Part shown: in pieces, positions 6,613-13,831 of the stretch
Layout: each line of letters starts with the position of its first letter
Numbering within the stretch: position 1 is the first letter of the stretch
Origin: an uncultured Oscillospiraceae bacterium
Lineage (GTDB): Bacteria; Bacillota; Clostridia; Oscillospirales; Oscillospiraceae
Direction of reading: 5' to 3'
Assembly: GCA_947631595.1 (NCBI GenBank)
Contig: CANRLZ010000010.1
Location: 1-46,169 of the forward strand
Length of the DNA stretch: 46,169 nt
Position numbers and translations under genes: made by a program
The notes under the pieces: generated by a model
Told to the model about the DNA's origin: nothing
Database searches by the model: none
Seen by the model: only the letters and a program-made list of their open reading frames with translations

Positions 6613-7748
6613 CACACCACCCTCCTTCCGTTGGCGATGACGATGTTGGGGGTCACGGTGGGGTCGAAGGGGTGGCGCGGGGTGACCACGATATCCGCCC
6701 GCTTCCCCGGGGTCAGGGAACCCATGCGGTCGTCCAGGCCCAGGATGTGGGCGGGGGCAAGGGTGATGGCGGCCAGCGCCTCCTCCTCGCCCATGCCGCC
6801 CCGGACGGCCAGGGCGGCGCACAGGGGGAGGTACTGGATGGGCACCTCCGGGTGGTCGGTGCAAAGGGCCACCTCCACCCCGGCGCGATGGAGCGCGGCG
6901 GGGGTGGTGAGGCTGGCGTTTTTCAGCTCCGGCTTGGAGCGGTCGGTGAGGTTTGGCCCCACGATGACCGGGCAGCCGGCGGCGGCGATGGTCTCCGCCA
7001 TCAGGTGCCCCTCGGTGCCGTGGACCAGCACCAGCTTCAGGCCGAACTCCCGCCCCAGGCGCAGGGCGGTGGCGATGTCGTCGGCGCGGTGGACGTGGAT
7101 GTGGACGGGTTCATCCCCCCGCAGGACGGGCAGCAGGGCCTCCAGCTTGGGGTCGAAGTCGGGCTTCTCCCCTTTCGCCAGACGGTCCATGTACTGCTGC
7201 GCCCGGCGCAGCGCGCCGCGGATGAGGGCGGCGGTGGCCATGCGGGTGGCGGGGGTCTCCCGGCGGCGGCGGTAGGCGGACTTGGGGTTTTCCCCGGTGG
7301 CCATCTTCATGGCCGCGGGGGCGAGGATGGCCATCTCGTCGGCCACCGCGCCCCAGGTCTGGACGCAGACCATCTGGCCGCCGATGGGGTTGGTGGAGCC
7401 GGGGCCGGTGACCACCGCCGTCACCCCGGCGCGCAGGGCGTCGGCAAAGCAGGCGTCCTGGGGGTGGACAGCGTCCAGGGCGCGGAGGTGGGGGGTGATG
7501 GGGTCGGTGTCCTCGTTGCCGTCCTCCCCCGCCTCCTCCAGGGCGTCGTCAAAGACGCCCAGGTGGCAGTGGGCGTCGATGTACCCGGGGGTGACGTGGC
7601 CCCCCGCCGCGTCCAGGCTGTCCGGCTCCACCCGGCCCAGAGTCTCCATGGACCCGATCTGGACGATCCGGCCTCCCTCCCAGCGCACAAAGCCGTTGGG
7701 GATGACGGGCGCGTCTACGGGGTGGATGACGCCGCCATAAAGGACCAT
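6612..7748 (-). CDS. Amidohydrolase (imidazolonepropionase-like)
   Basis: 378-residue metal-dependent amidohydrolase with the TIM-barrel landmarks: PGYIDAHCHLG (H60-x-H62) after beta-1, VHIHVHRADD (H218, H220), LVLVHGTEGHL (H243) and the terminal aspartate in CTDHPEVP (D298). The C-terminal GSLTPGKRADIVV strand is typical of COG1228. Substrate not predictable. The start at 7748 is set by AAAGGAGG 9 nt upstream; a 30-residue in-frame extension has no ribosome site. It is the first gene of a two-gene operon with the fumarase-type alpha subunit. Its predicted leader contains one of the 46-nt repeats that flank the restriction-modification island. Confidence 0.85.
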   Translation of the reverse strand: MVLYGGVIHPVDAPVIPNGFVRWEGGRIVQIGSMETLGRVEPDSLDAAGGHVTPGYIDAHCHLGVFDDALEEAGEDGNEDTDPITPHLRALDAVHPQDACFADALRAGVTAVVTGPGSTNPIGGQMVCVQTWGAVADEMAILAPAAMKMATGENPKSAYRRRRETPATRMATAALIRGALRRAQQYMDRLAKGEKPDFDPKLEALLPVLRGDEPVHIHVHRADDIATALRLGREFGLKLVLVHGTEGHLMAETIAAAGCPVIVGPNLTDRSKPELKNASLTTPAALHRAGVEVALCTDHPEVPIQYLPLCAALAVRGGMGEEEALAAITLAPAHILGLDDRMGSLTPGKRADIVVTPRHPFDPTVTPNIVIANGRRVV

Positions 7749-7841
7749 CCCGTTCGCCTCCTTTCGACCATCTTTTCTCTCGATGCTGTGATATCCTATG
7801 GCCGTGGGCGTTCTGCCCGGCCCATTCCATTCTCCCATGGG

Positions 7842-7887
7842 GGCAGGCTCTGCCCCCCTCGGCGCGGCTCTCCGGAGCCGCGCCCTT
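7842..7887. repeat. 46-nt direct repeat, left copy
   Basis: Identical to 10077-10122 in the same orientation. It contains two hairpins: GGCAG-GCT-CTGCC and a long GGCGCGGCTC/GAGCCGCGCC stem. The bases just outside are also similar (CCATGG versus CCAATGGC). The two copies bracket the low-GC methyltransferase-endonuclease block. Confidence 0.9.
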
Positions 7888-7894
7888 CCTCTTT

Positions 7895-7923
7895 ATTCTA
7901 ACACAAAAAGAGGGAGAGGCCAA
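7895..7923 (-). promoter_or_regulatory. Probable amidohydrolase operon promoter
   Basis: Reverse-strand TTGGCC (7923-7918), a 17-nt spacer and TAGAAT (7900-7895). It lies at the inner edge of the low-GC island, so the 5' leader would include the 46-nt repeat at 7842-7887. Confidence 0.4.
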
Positions 7924-7973
7924 GCCCCAAGTGGTAGGTGTGTAACAGTATTCCTTTCCTGCAACATTAGCAT

Positions 7974-8019
7974 ATAAGAAAAGGGATAGGAGGGACGATT
8001 TGCGATACCCACCTATCCC
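7974..8019 (-). terminator. Terminator of the restriction-modification operon
   Basis: A 12-bp stem with one mismatch (8019-8008 with 7994-7983), followed on the reverse strand by TTTTCTTAT, about 60 nt after the endonuclease stop. Confidence 0.75.
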
Positions 8020-8076
8020 TATATTACTTACTTTAGAAACATTTTATGACAAGTGCCCTATGCTTACTAAATAACA

Positions 8077-8823
8077 CTATCTCGACCCGCTATTGAACCG
8101 AATGAGCGCCTCCCAATCTATCGCGCCATCGGGCGCACAGAAGCGCGCTGTGAACTCTCCAATCATACGATTAAGCGCCCTGTCATACGCATAGCTAAAA
8201 CGCGCCGCGTACTCATCCGGGGCAGTGCCCATGTACTCTATGATTTTTGTGAAGAAATCAGGGTCGCCGCTCAACCAATGCCAAAAGTCCTGCCCCGCGA
8301 GTTCTTTATACCATTTCTCGGCGCCAGGCCGTATCCGCTTCACGCCGTAACCATATCCGATGATGGGCACAAATACCTTACGGGCCTGTATGACCCGTTT
8401 CTGGGCAGCCTGAAAATTTTGCTCTTGCCGCTTCTTGCTATCAGCATTGAACACGCTTGTCCCGGATTTCACCGCAATACTATACACGGTGCCGCCGGTG
8501 TCCACCGTTATGTCCACGCCCTCAGTTACGGCCTTCTGCCCACCGCTAATAGCGATCGCGATAGGTTCAAACATGGTATTTCCAAAAATCGTCTCCTCGC
8601 TCGAAGAAACCCATGCGGACAAGATACCCTCAAGGAGTTGCGGCGCGTTGGTCAGACCCTTTGCCCGGTAGAGATAGGGGTTCTTCTTCATCAAGATCCT
8701 GTCTAGGTTAATATTATCCAGGCTTGCAGTGAGACTCTCGTAAAATTGTCGAAGTCCCTGCTCTATGGCGGCTTTTACCAGATCCGGGTCGTAGTGTGTG
8801 TTCAGAGGCGGAATGTCAAGCAT
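8077..8823 (-). CDS. Type II restriction endonuclease (family uncertain, possibly PmeII-like)
   Basis: 248 aa, low GC unlike the core genes. Its position, overlapping the stop of a cytosine-5 methyltransferase by 8 nt, is what identifies it. The central region reads LMKKNPYLYRAKGLTNAPQLLEGIL, then EGVDITVDTGG followed by YSIAVKSGTSVFN. This resembles a PD-(D/E)xK core, with D104 and K119 in the 'VKSG' strand found in several type II enzymes. The residue two before the lysine is A117 instead of E/D/Q, so another acidic residue (for example E76 or E77) may complete the site. Recognition sequence unknown. Distribution: horizontally acquired cassette. Confidence 0.72.
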   Translation of the reverse strand: MLDIPPLNTHYDPDLVKAAIEQGLRQFYESLTASLDNINLDRILMKKNPYLYRAKGLTNAPQLLEGILSAWVSSSEETIFGNTMFEPIAIAISGGQKAVTEGVDITVDTGGTVYSIAVKSGTSVFNADSKKRQEQNFQAAQKRVIQARKVFVPIIGYGYGVKRIRPGAEKWYKELAGQDFWHWLSGDPDFFTKIIEYMGTAPDEYAARFSYAYDRALNRMIGEFTARFCAPDGAIDWEALIRFNSGSR

Positions 8824-9961
8824 GGTCGTTTCCTCCGATTTCCATTGCAGCCTGCATTTTATTGTGGAGACCTGTGCCTCTTGTGCGCCTCACTTTGACC
8901 TCAGCAGACCCCTCTGCCGTGGCGACGATAGCCTGCCCAATGGCTTTTGCAAGGCCCACGGGCACCGCGTTTCCTATCTGCCGGTATTTATCCGAGAGAG
9001 TGCCGGAGATTTGCCAATCATCAGGGAATTGCTGGATGCGAGCATATTCCCTCACGCTCAGCGGCCGGGTCTGCGTGGGGTGGCACATCATGGTGGCCTT
9101 TTGAACCGGACTCGTCACCACAGTTGGGGAGGGTTGGTCATAGTCCAGGCGGCGGTAGAATCCGACCTTGCCCCCGCCCGACTCATACGCTCCTCCCATG
9201 GCCTCTCTTATCATACCAGAGGGCAGAGAGCGCCAGTTACCTCCAGGTGGTACAAAGCGCAAGAATTTCTCGCGCGATTCACTGAACGCAGCACACTCTC
9301 CCGGGTCTTGCTCTAGGTCGGCGATAGCGGTGCGTAGGGTCTGCCATCTATAAGCCGGGTTCTGATGCGTGTGAAAATGAGATGGGTATGGCAAGAAAAT
9401 CGGCTCATTGTCGCGCGAGGCAATCAACACAAAACGCTCCCGAAATTGTGGAACCCCGTAGTTCACCGCGTCGAGGACACCATACTTGAAAGAGTAGCCT
9501 AGTTTTTTGATCTCTTCCAGTACCAAGTCGAGAACCATCGCCTCAGTGGCCCGTCCATCCACATCTTTAAGCCGAGCAGAGAGCAGGCCCTTCACATTTT
9601 CCATGATAAAAAATCGAGGCTGTATGCCTGCAATCATGCGGGCGAAATCCATAAACAGAGAACCGCGGGGGTCATTCAATCCAAGGCGTTTCCCCGCTGT
9701 GGAAAAGGGTTGACAGGGTGGCCCGCCGCAAATCAGGAAGGGTTCTCCTCTCTTCATGTGCGAGGCCTCAAGCATTTCCGCAGGTGAAATCTTGCGAATA
9801 TCTCCGGCTATGCAAGGGTGCCCATTTCGAACCATCGTAAGAGCACAGGCACCATCTACATCCTGCCCGATAACTATGTCGATGCCCGCAAGGGATAGCC
9901 CTATATCAAGCCCCATGGCTCCAGAGAATAGCGATATGCATTTCCTGTTTGTGTCGTCCAT
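8816..9961 (-). CDS. DNA cytosine-5 methyltransferase
   Basis: 381-residue C5-methyltransferase that protects host DNA from the partner endonuclease. Motifs in order: I (LFSGAMGLDIGL, 11-22), IV with catalytic C83 (GGPPCQPFS), VI (ENVKG, 121-125), VIII (QFRERF, 172-177), a target-recognition region (about 190-290), IX (RPLSVREYARIQQFPD, 299-314) and X (QIGNAVPVGLAKAIG, 328-342). ATG 9961 is preferred because GGAGG lies 8 nt upstream; a UUG five codons earlier overlaps that site. It is first in the operon, so methylation precedes restriction. Low GC marks recent acquisition. Confidence 0.95.
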   Translation of the reverse strand: MDDTNRKCISLFSGAMGLDIGLSLAGIDIVIGQDVDGACALTMVRNGHPCIAGDIRKISPAEMLEASHMKRGEPFLICGGPPCQPFSTAGKRLGLNDPRGSLFMDFARMIAGIQPRFFIMENVKGLLSARLKDVDGRATEAMVLDLVLEEIKKLGYSFKYGVLDAVNYGVPQFRERFVLIASRDNEPIFLPYPSHFHTHQNPAYRWQTLRTAIADLEQDPGECAAFSESREKFLRFVPPGGNWRSLPSGMIREAMGGAYESGGGKVGFYRRLDYDQPSPTVVTSPVQKATMMCHPTQTRPLSVREYARIQQFPDDWQISGTLSDKYRQIGNAVPVGLAKAIGQAIVATAEGSAEVKVRRTRGTGLHNKMQAAMEIGGNDHA

Positions 9962-9989
9962 GCGTTCAGCCTCCAATATGGCGTGGCCT

Positions 9990-10028
9990 AATCACATGTA
10001 TTATATTGTGATTTTAGAGAAAAGGCAA
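9990..10028 (-). promoter_or_regulatory. Restriction-modification promoter with overlapping dyad
   Basis: Reverse-strand TTGCCT (10028-10023), a 17-nt spacer and TATAAT (10005-10000). A perfect 7-bp dyad, AATCACA (9990-9996) and TGTGATT (10007-10013), brackets the -10. That is a suitable operator position for methyltransferase autorepression or a controller protein; no controller gene is visible. Confidence 0.65.
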
Positions 10029-10076
10029 GAGCGAATCCGCACATCTATGTGAGGCCTAGTGGAAGAAGCCAATGGC

Positions 10077-10122
10077 GGCAGGCTCTGCCCCCCTCGGCGC
10101 GGCTCTCCGGAGCCGCGCCCTT
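10077..10122. repeat. 46-nt direct repeat, right copy
   Basis: Exact copy of 7842-7887. GC content jumps back to the genome norm here. Confidence 0.9.
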
Positions 10123-10154
10123 TGTCTGCGGGGAGACCTCTCCCCTCTGCGAAA

Positions 10155-10181
10155 GCAGGGAGAGGCGTGGCCTCTCCCTGC
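10155..10181 (-). terminator. Hairpin after yabR
   Basis: A perfect 12-bp stem (10155-10166 with 10170-10181) with a GTG loop, 14 nt after the yabR stop. The U-tail on the reverse strand is short (TTT), so termination strength is uncertain. Confidence 0.5.
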
Positions 10182-10195
10182 GATAGGTTCCTGGG

Positions 10196-10642
10196 TTATC
10201 TTCCCCGGCCGTTGCCGCGGCGGGTGTTGCGCCGGTCGGCGGCACGGATCTCCGAGAGCTTGGAGTCGCTCTGCTGCATGAACTGCTTGAGGCGATCCTC
10301 AAAGGAGTCCGCCGGGGTCGCGGCAGGTCGGGGGGTAAAGTCCCGCCGGGGGGCGCGAGGCGCCGCGGAACGGGAGCCGTCAGACCGATCCTCCCGCCGG
10401 GGAGGAGGGGGAAGCGCCTTCTTGATAGAGAGGTTGATCCGGCCGGACTCATCGATGCCGATGACCTTCACCTTGACCTCCTGGCCCACCTGGAGGTGCT
10501 CCGACACCTCGGTGACGTAGGTATAGGCGATCTCAGAGATATGTACCAGACCTGATTTTCCCCCGGGCAGCGAGACGAACGCGCCAAATTTGGTGATCCC
10601 CGTCACCTTGCCCTGTACGATCGAACCGACTCCAAACTCCAT
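10196..10642 (-). CDS. yabR: S1-domain RNA-binding protein (YabR family)
   Basis: 148 aa. Residues 1-75 form one S1 OB-fold domain (VGSIVQGKVTGITKFGAFVSL, GLVHISEIA, INLSIKKAL). The C-terminal half is arginine- and proline-rich and low in complexity, a likely RNA-contact tail. The family is related to B. subtilis YabR/GSP13 and associates with ribosomes or RNA. The start at 10642 matches the first S1 strand; a 43-residue extension overlaps the divIC end and is rejected. It is last of yabP-yabQ-divIC-yabR, the same order as in Bacillus. Confidence 0.87.
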   Translation of the reverse strand: MEFGVGSIVQGKVTGITKFGAFVSLPGGKSGLVHISEIAYTYVTEVSEHLQVGQEVKVKVIGIDESGRINLSIKKALPPPPRREDRSDGSRSAAPRAPRRDFTPRPAATPADSFEDRLKQFMQQSDSKLSEIRAADRRNTRRGNGRGR

Positions 10643-10682
10643 ACGCTGTAAACGATCCTCTCTCCTGTTTTCTCGGATCTTG

Positions 10683-10961
10683 TCAGTTGCCGCTGTCGTA
10701 AAAGACGATCTCACCGGGAACCACGTAGCCCAGACGCTCACGGGCGACCTGCTCAATGCGCTCCGGGTCATCCTTTTCGGCGATGGCGGCGGCCAGGGCT
10801 TCGTTCTCCTGCCTCTGCTGCGCGTTCCGCTGCTCCAGGACGACCTTCTGCGCGGTGAGATCCCGCGCCTGGGTGCGAAGGTTGAGGAAGGCGGTCACGG
10901 CGGCGACCAGCACGATGGCCAGCAGGAGCTTGGTCAGCATCCCGGCCCGTTTGAACTTCAT
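10683..10961 (-). CDS. divIC: Septum formation initiator DivIC/FtsB family
   Basis: 92-residue bitopic division protein. It has a short basic N-terminus, one membrane helix (about 9-26, LTKLLLAIVLVAAVTAFL), a coiled coil rich in E/Q/R (about 30-60) and the family C-terminal motif RIEQVARERLGYVVPGEIVFY. It forms a complex with FtsL and DivIB in the divisome. The start at 10961 has GGGGGCGAGG upstream. Its first 194 nt are also read, in another frame, by the open end of yabQ. Confidence 0.9.
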   Translation of the reverse strand: MKFKRAGMLTKLLLAIVLVAAVTAFLNLRTQARDLTAQKVVLEQRNAQQRQENEALAAAIAEKDDPERIEQVARERLGYVVPGEIVFYDSGN

Positions 10962-11469
10962 GCCAGCCTCGCCCCCCTTCCCCGGTTCTTTTTCGACCCT
11001 TGGCAAATGACTTTTCACCAGGTACGTTTGTTATTGTAAACCATTTCCGGGAAAAAGAAAAGACTTTTTTGAAAAAAATCCAAAAATTTTTTCCGGCAGA
11101 CCAGGCAAGACGGGCCGGAAGGGTGAGAAAACCCCAAATTTTCCCAATTATCCGGGCCAACACCCCCTCCACCCGCCGCACCCAGGGGCTGAGCAACCCG
11201 AAATAGGCCGCCCCACCTACCAGTACGGCGGCCAGGACGTAGACCTGCACGATCCCCCCGGCGGCCACGGTGTAGAGCAGGATGGCCGCGCACACCGCGC
11301 ACCAGAACAGCCCGTCCAGCACCGCCGCCCAGAGGCGGCTCTCCCACCCCAGGCGGAAGAAGCGCAGCAGGTCGTAGAGCGCCCCCAGGGCGCACCCCAG
11401 GGCCAGCGCCCCGGCGAAGACGGCGGCCTGGACGGCGGGGTCGTTGCCCAGGCCCAGGGCAGAGGTCAT
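10768..11469 (-). CDS. yabQ: Spore cortex biosynthesis protein YabQ
   Basis: Membrane protein needed for spore cortex formation in Bacillus. 233 codons are open from ATG 11469, which overlaps the yabP stop as ATGA. Helices lie at about 12-33, 44-65 and 70-92 (VFAGALALGCALGALYDLLR; FWCAVCAAILLYTVAAGG; YVLAAVLVGGAAYFGLLSPW). A family-like basic region FFKKVFSFSRKWF follows near 135-147. The last 65 or so residues read through divIC in another frame and are Arg/Gly/Ala-rich. YabQ is normally about 150-170 aa, so this tail is either an overprinted extension or the result of a lost stop or frameshift. Confidence 0.8.
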   Translation of the reverse strand: MTSALGLGNDPAVQAAVFAGALALGCALGALYDLLRFFRLGWESRLWAAVLDGLFWCAVCAAILLYTVAAGGIVQVYVLAAVLVGGAAYFGLLSPWVRRVEGVLARIIGKIWGFLTLPARLAWSAGKNFWIFFKKVFSFSRKWFTITNVPGEKSFAKGRKRTGEGGRGWHEVQTGRDADQAPAGHRAGRRRDRLPQPSHPGAGSHRAEGRPGAAERAAEAGERSPGRRHRRKG

Positions 11470-11747
11470 CGGAACAGCCGGCTCCACAGCCCGCCGCCCT
11501 CCTGGGGACGGTCCTCGTAGGCCAGGCTCTCCACCGTCCCCTCCACCTTCAGCGCGCCGCCGTCCAGGCTCAGGGCCTCCACCCGCAGGCCCTCCCCCCG
11601 GACGGTCAGCTCGCCCAGAGCGGTTGACATAACTATGGTATTCTCGTCGAAGCTCTCCACTTCCTGCACCCCGGTGATCTCCAGCCGGGCGCGGTCCACC
11701 AGCGTGATCTTGTTCCCCACCGCCGCGGCGGCGTTTTCCATGGTCAT
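11466..11747 (-). CDS. yabP: Sporulation protein YabP
   Basis: 93-residue YabP family protein (ITLVDRARLEITGVQEVESF, TIVMSTALGELTVRGEGL, LSLDGGALKVEGTVESLAYED). It is required for spore cortex assembly and is made in the mother cell in Bacillus. The start at 11747 (ATGACCATG) follows AAAGGGGG; a 32-residue upstream extension crosses the divergent promoter and is rejected. It heads the yabP-yabQ-divIC-yabR run. I did not find a convincing sigma-E promoter. Confidence 0.88.
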   Translation of the reverse strand: MTMENAAAAVGNKITLVDRARLEITGVQEVESFDENTIVMSTALGELTVRGEGLRVEALSLDGGALKVEGTVESLAYEDRPQEGGGLWSRLFR

Positions 11748-11817
11748 TCCCTTGTCCCCCTTTCCCTGGAACCTATGCGGGGGGCGGGGAAAGTATGCCC
11801 TCCCCCGCCGCCGGGGG

Positions 11818-11846
11818 TTGACTTTTTCCCCGTCTCCTGTCATAAT
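11818..11846 (+). promoter_or_regulatory. Promoter of the SUFU-domain gene
   Basis: TTGACT at 11818-11823, a 17-nt spacer and CATAAT at 11841-11846. The ribosome site and start follow within 33 nt. Confidence 0.6.
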
Positions 11847-11878
11847 GCGGAAAACGGATGCTTTGGAGGGGAAGGCCC

Positions 11879-12649
11879 ATGGGACTGTTGGACTTTTTCA
11901 AACGGAAGCGGCAGGAGGTCTCCCCCGGCGGCTCCACCGTCTACCGCTACGGCGAGCCGGAGGGGGCGGGCAAGCTCCACCTCCCCGACCGGGTGGGGGT
12001 CTACGCCCAGGCGGTGGAGGCCCACTTCACCCGGCTCTTTCCCGACCGGAGGCACCGGAGCTGCCGGGACTTTCTCGACGACTACGTCCAGGTGACCCTC
12101 CACGTCCTGGATCCCACCCCGTCCCAGCCCTTCTACGTGGTCTTCACCACCGGCATGAGCGACCTGCCTATGGCTCTGCCCCCCCAGGTGGTCAAGGCCG
12201 CCAAGGTGGATCTGTCCCGGGCGGAGCTGTACCTCTTCCTCCCCGGGGACTGGCCCCTGGACCGGGAGGTCGCCGACCTCCCCGCCTCCGCCTTCTGGCC
12301 CCTGGCCTCCCTCCTCTTTCTGGCCCGGTTCCCCCACCGGTACAAGACCTGGCTGGCCTACGGCCACACGGTCCCCAACGGGGAGGACTACGCCCCCCTG
12401 GACGACAGCGTGGGCTTCGGCGGGGTGGTGCTCGGCTGGGGGGACGGGCCGCTGGGCGGCCTCACAGCGGAGGACGGCCAGCGGGTCATGCTCTACGAGG
12501 TGATCCCCTGCTATAAGGAGGAGATCGAGTACAAGCTGAAATACGGCATGGACGAGCTCCACCGGCTCCTTCGGGAGCACGGAGCCCTGGGAATGCTGGA
12601 TCCCAAGCGGCCCAACCTGTGCCCGGGCTTTCAGGAAGTTCTGGACTGA
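11879..12649 (+). CDS. Suppressor of fused (SUFU) domain protein
   Basis: 256 aa, cytoplasmic. The SUFU-domain pattern runs from 'DRVGVYAQAVEAHFTRLFPD' (about 40-58) through 'VQVTLHVLDPTPSQPFYVVF' and 'TTGMSDLPMALPP' to 'RAELYLFLPGDWPL'. Bacterial SUFU proteins are often linked to polymorphic-toxin immunity or have unknown roles; no toxin gene is adjacent. The start at 11879 has GGAGGGGAAGG upstream. The EIIC-type permease follows 23 nt downstream, so they may be co-transcribed. Confidence 0.8.
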   Translation: MGLLDFFKRKRQEVSPGGSTVYRYGEPEGAGKLHLPDRVGVYAQAVEAHFTRLFPDRRHRSCRDFLDDYVQVTLHVLDPTPSQPFYVVFTTGMSDLPMALPPQVVKAAKVDLSRAELYLFLPGDWPLDREVADLPASAFWPLASLLFLARFPHRYKTWLAYGHTVPNGEDYAPLDDSVGFGGVVLGWGDGPLGGLTAEDGQRVMLYEVIPCYKEEIEYKLKYGMDELHRLLREHGALGMLDPKRPNLCPGFQEVLD

Positions 12650-12672
12650 CCGGGCGGAAAGGAAGATACGGT

Positions 12673-13755
12673 ATGGAAAAGTTCAAGGCGTTTCTCAAGC
12701 GGAAGAACATCGTCATCTCCGCCCGGCGGTACGGGGTGGACGCTCTGGGGGCGATGGCCCAGGGGCTGTTCTGCTCCCTGCTCATCGGCACCATCATCAA
12801 GACCCTGGGGCAGCAGCTGGGCGTGGCCTTCCTGGTGGATATGGGCGGCTTTGCCACCGCCATGTCCGCCCCGGCCATGGCCGTGGCCATCGGCTACGCC
12901 CTCCAGGCGCCACCCCTGGTGCTGTTCTCCCTGGCGGCGGTGGGGCAGGCGGCCAACTCCCTGGGCGGCGCGGGCGGCCCTCTGGCGGTGCTGTTCATCG
13001 CCATTCTGGCCGCGGAGCTGGGCAAGGCGGTATCTAAGGAGACGAAGATCGACCTGCTGGTCACCCCCGCGGTGACCATCGCCTCCGGCGTGGCGCTCTC
13101 CTACCTCATCGCCCCGCCCATCGGCTCGGTGGCGGACGCCTTCGGCACCCTCATCAACCGCACCACTCAGCTCCAGCCCTTCTGGATGGGGATGGCGGTG
13201 AGCGTGCTGGTGGGCGTCGCCCTCACCCTGCCCATCTCCTCCGCCGCCATCTGCCACACCCTGGGGCTGGTGGGCCTGGCCGGGGGCGCGGCGGTGGCGG
13301 GCTGCTGCGCCCAGATGGTGGGCTTCGCGGTGATGAGCTTCCGGGAGAACCGCTGGGGCGGCCTGGTGAGCCAGGGTTTGGGCACCAGTATGCTTCAGAT
13401 GGGCAACATCGTGAAAAACCCCCGGATCTGGATCCCGCCCATCCTCTCCAGCGCCATCACCGGGCCGCTGGCCACCTGCGTCTTCCACCTCCAGATGAAC
13501 GGCGACCCCATCAACGCGGGCATGGGCACCTGCGGCCTGTGCGGGCAGATCGGCGTGTGGACCGGCTGGCTGGCGCCCAGCGAGAAGGCCCTGGCCAACG
13601 GCGCTGTGGCCATCGCCCCCGGGGCGATGGACTGGCTGGGCCTGATTTTGGTCTGCTTCGTCCTCCCCGCCGTCCTCACCTGGCTGTTCGGCCTGGCGCT
13701 GCGCAGGCTCGGCTGGATCGGCGAGGACGACCTGAAGCTGGACGCCCAGCGGTAA
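12673..13755 (+). CDS. PTS EIIC-like membrane protein (PfoR/EIIC_2 family)
   Basis: 360-residue integral membrane protein with about nine or ten hydrophobic helices and glycine-rich loops. It matches the EIIC_2 family that includes Clostridium PfoR: N-terminal RYGVDALGAMAQGLFCSLLI, middle SSAAICHTLGLVGLAGGAAVAG, then GTSMLQMGNIVKNPRIWIPP and CGLCGQIGVWTGW. No EIIA, EIIB or HPr domain is attached or adjacent, so sugar phosphotransfer cannot be assumed. The start at 12673 has AAAGGAAG upstream. Confidence 0.83.
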   Translation: MEKFKAFLKRKNIVISARRYGVDALGAMAQGLFCSLLIGTIIKTLGQQLGVAFLVDMGGFATAMSAPAMAVAIGYALQAPPLVLFSLAAVGQAANSLGGAGGPLAVLFIAILAAELGKAVSKETKIDLLVTPAVTIASGVALSYLIAPPIGSVADAFGTLINRTTQLQPFWMGMAVSVLVGVALTLPISSAAICHTLGLVGLAGGAAVAGCCAQMVGFAVMSFRENRWGGLVSQGLGTSMLQMGNIVKNPRIWIPPILSSAITGPLATCVFHLQMNGDPINAGMGTCGLCGQIGVWTGWLAPSEKALANGAVAIAPGAMDWLGLILVCFVLPAVLTWLFGLALRRLGWIGEDDLKLDAQR

Positions 13756-13793
13756 CGCGGGTCTCGCGCCGTTCCCGTTTCCCGGACAGATAG

Positions 13794-13831
13794 AAGCACC
13801 CCCGCCCGATGGAGATCGGGCGGGGGTGCTT
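13794..13831. terminator. Terminator-like hairpin A1 (left direct repeat)
   Basis: A 17-bp perfect stem closing on GGAG, 38 nt after the EIIC stop. Identical over 38 nt to A2 at 14039-14076. A1 is followed by CAGC rather than a U-tract, as expected if an insertion separated it from its tail. Confidence 0.8.

Larger units (their letters stand above)
7749..8076. other. Intergenic region at the left border of the restriction-modification island
   Basis: No gene is visible. It contains the amidohydrolase leader, the left 46-nt repeat (7842-7887), a promoter pointing left (7895-7923) and the terminator of the endonuclease gene. Base composition drops sharply from about 7888 onward. Confidence 0.7.

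Noticed and set aside
10077-10122. Insertion-sequence ends around the restriction-modification island
   Set aside because: The repeats are direct, internally hairpinned and lie in ordinary intergenic sequence, with no transposase and no terminal inverted repeat, so IS ends are not supported.
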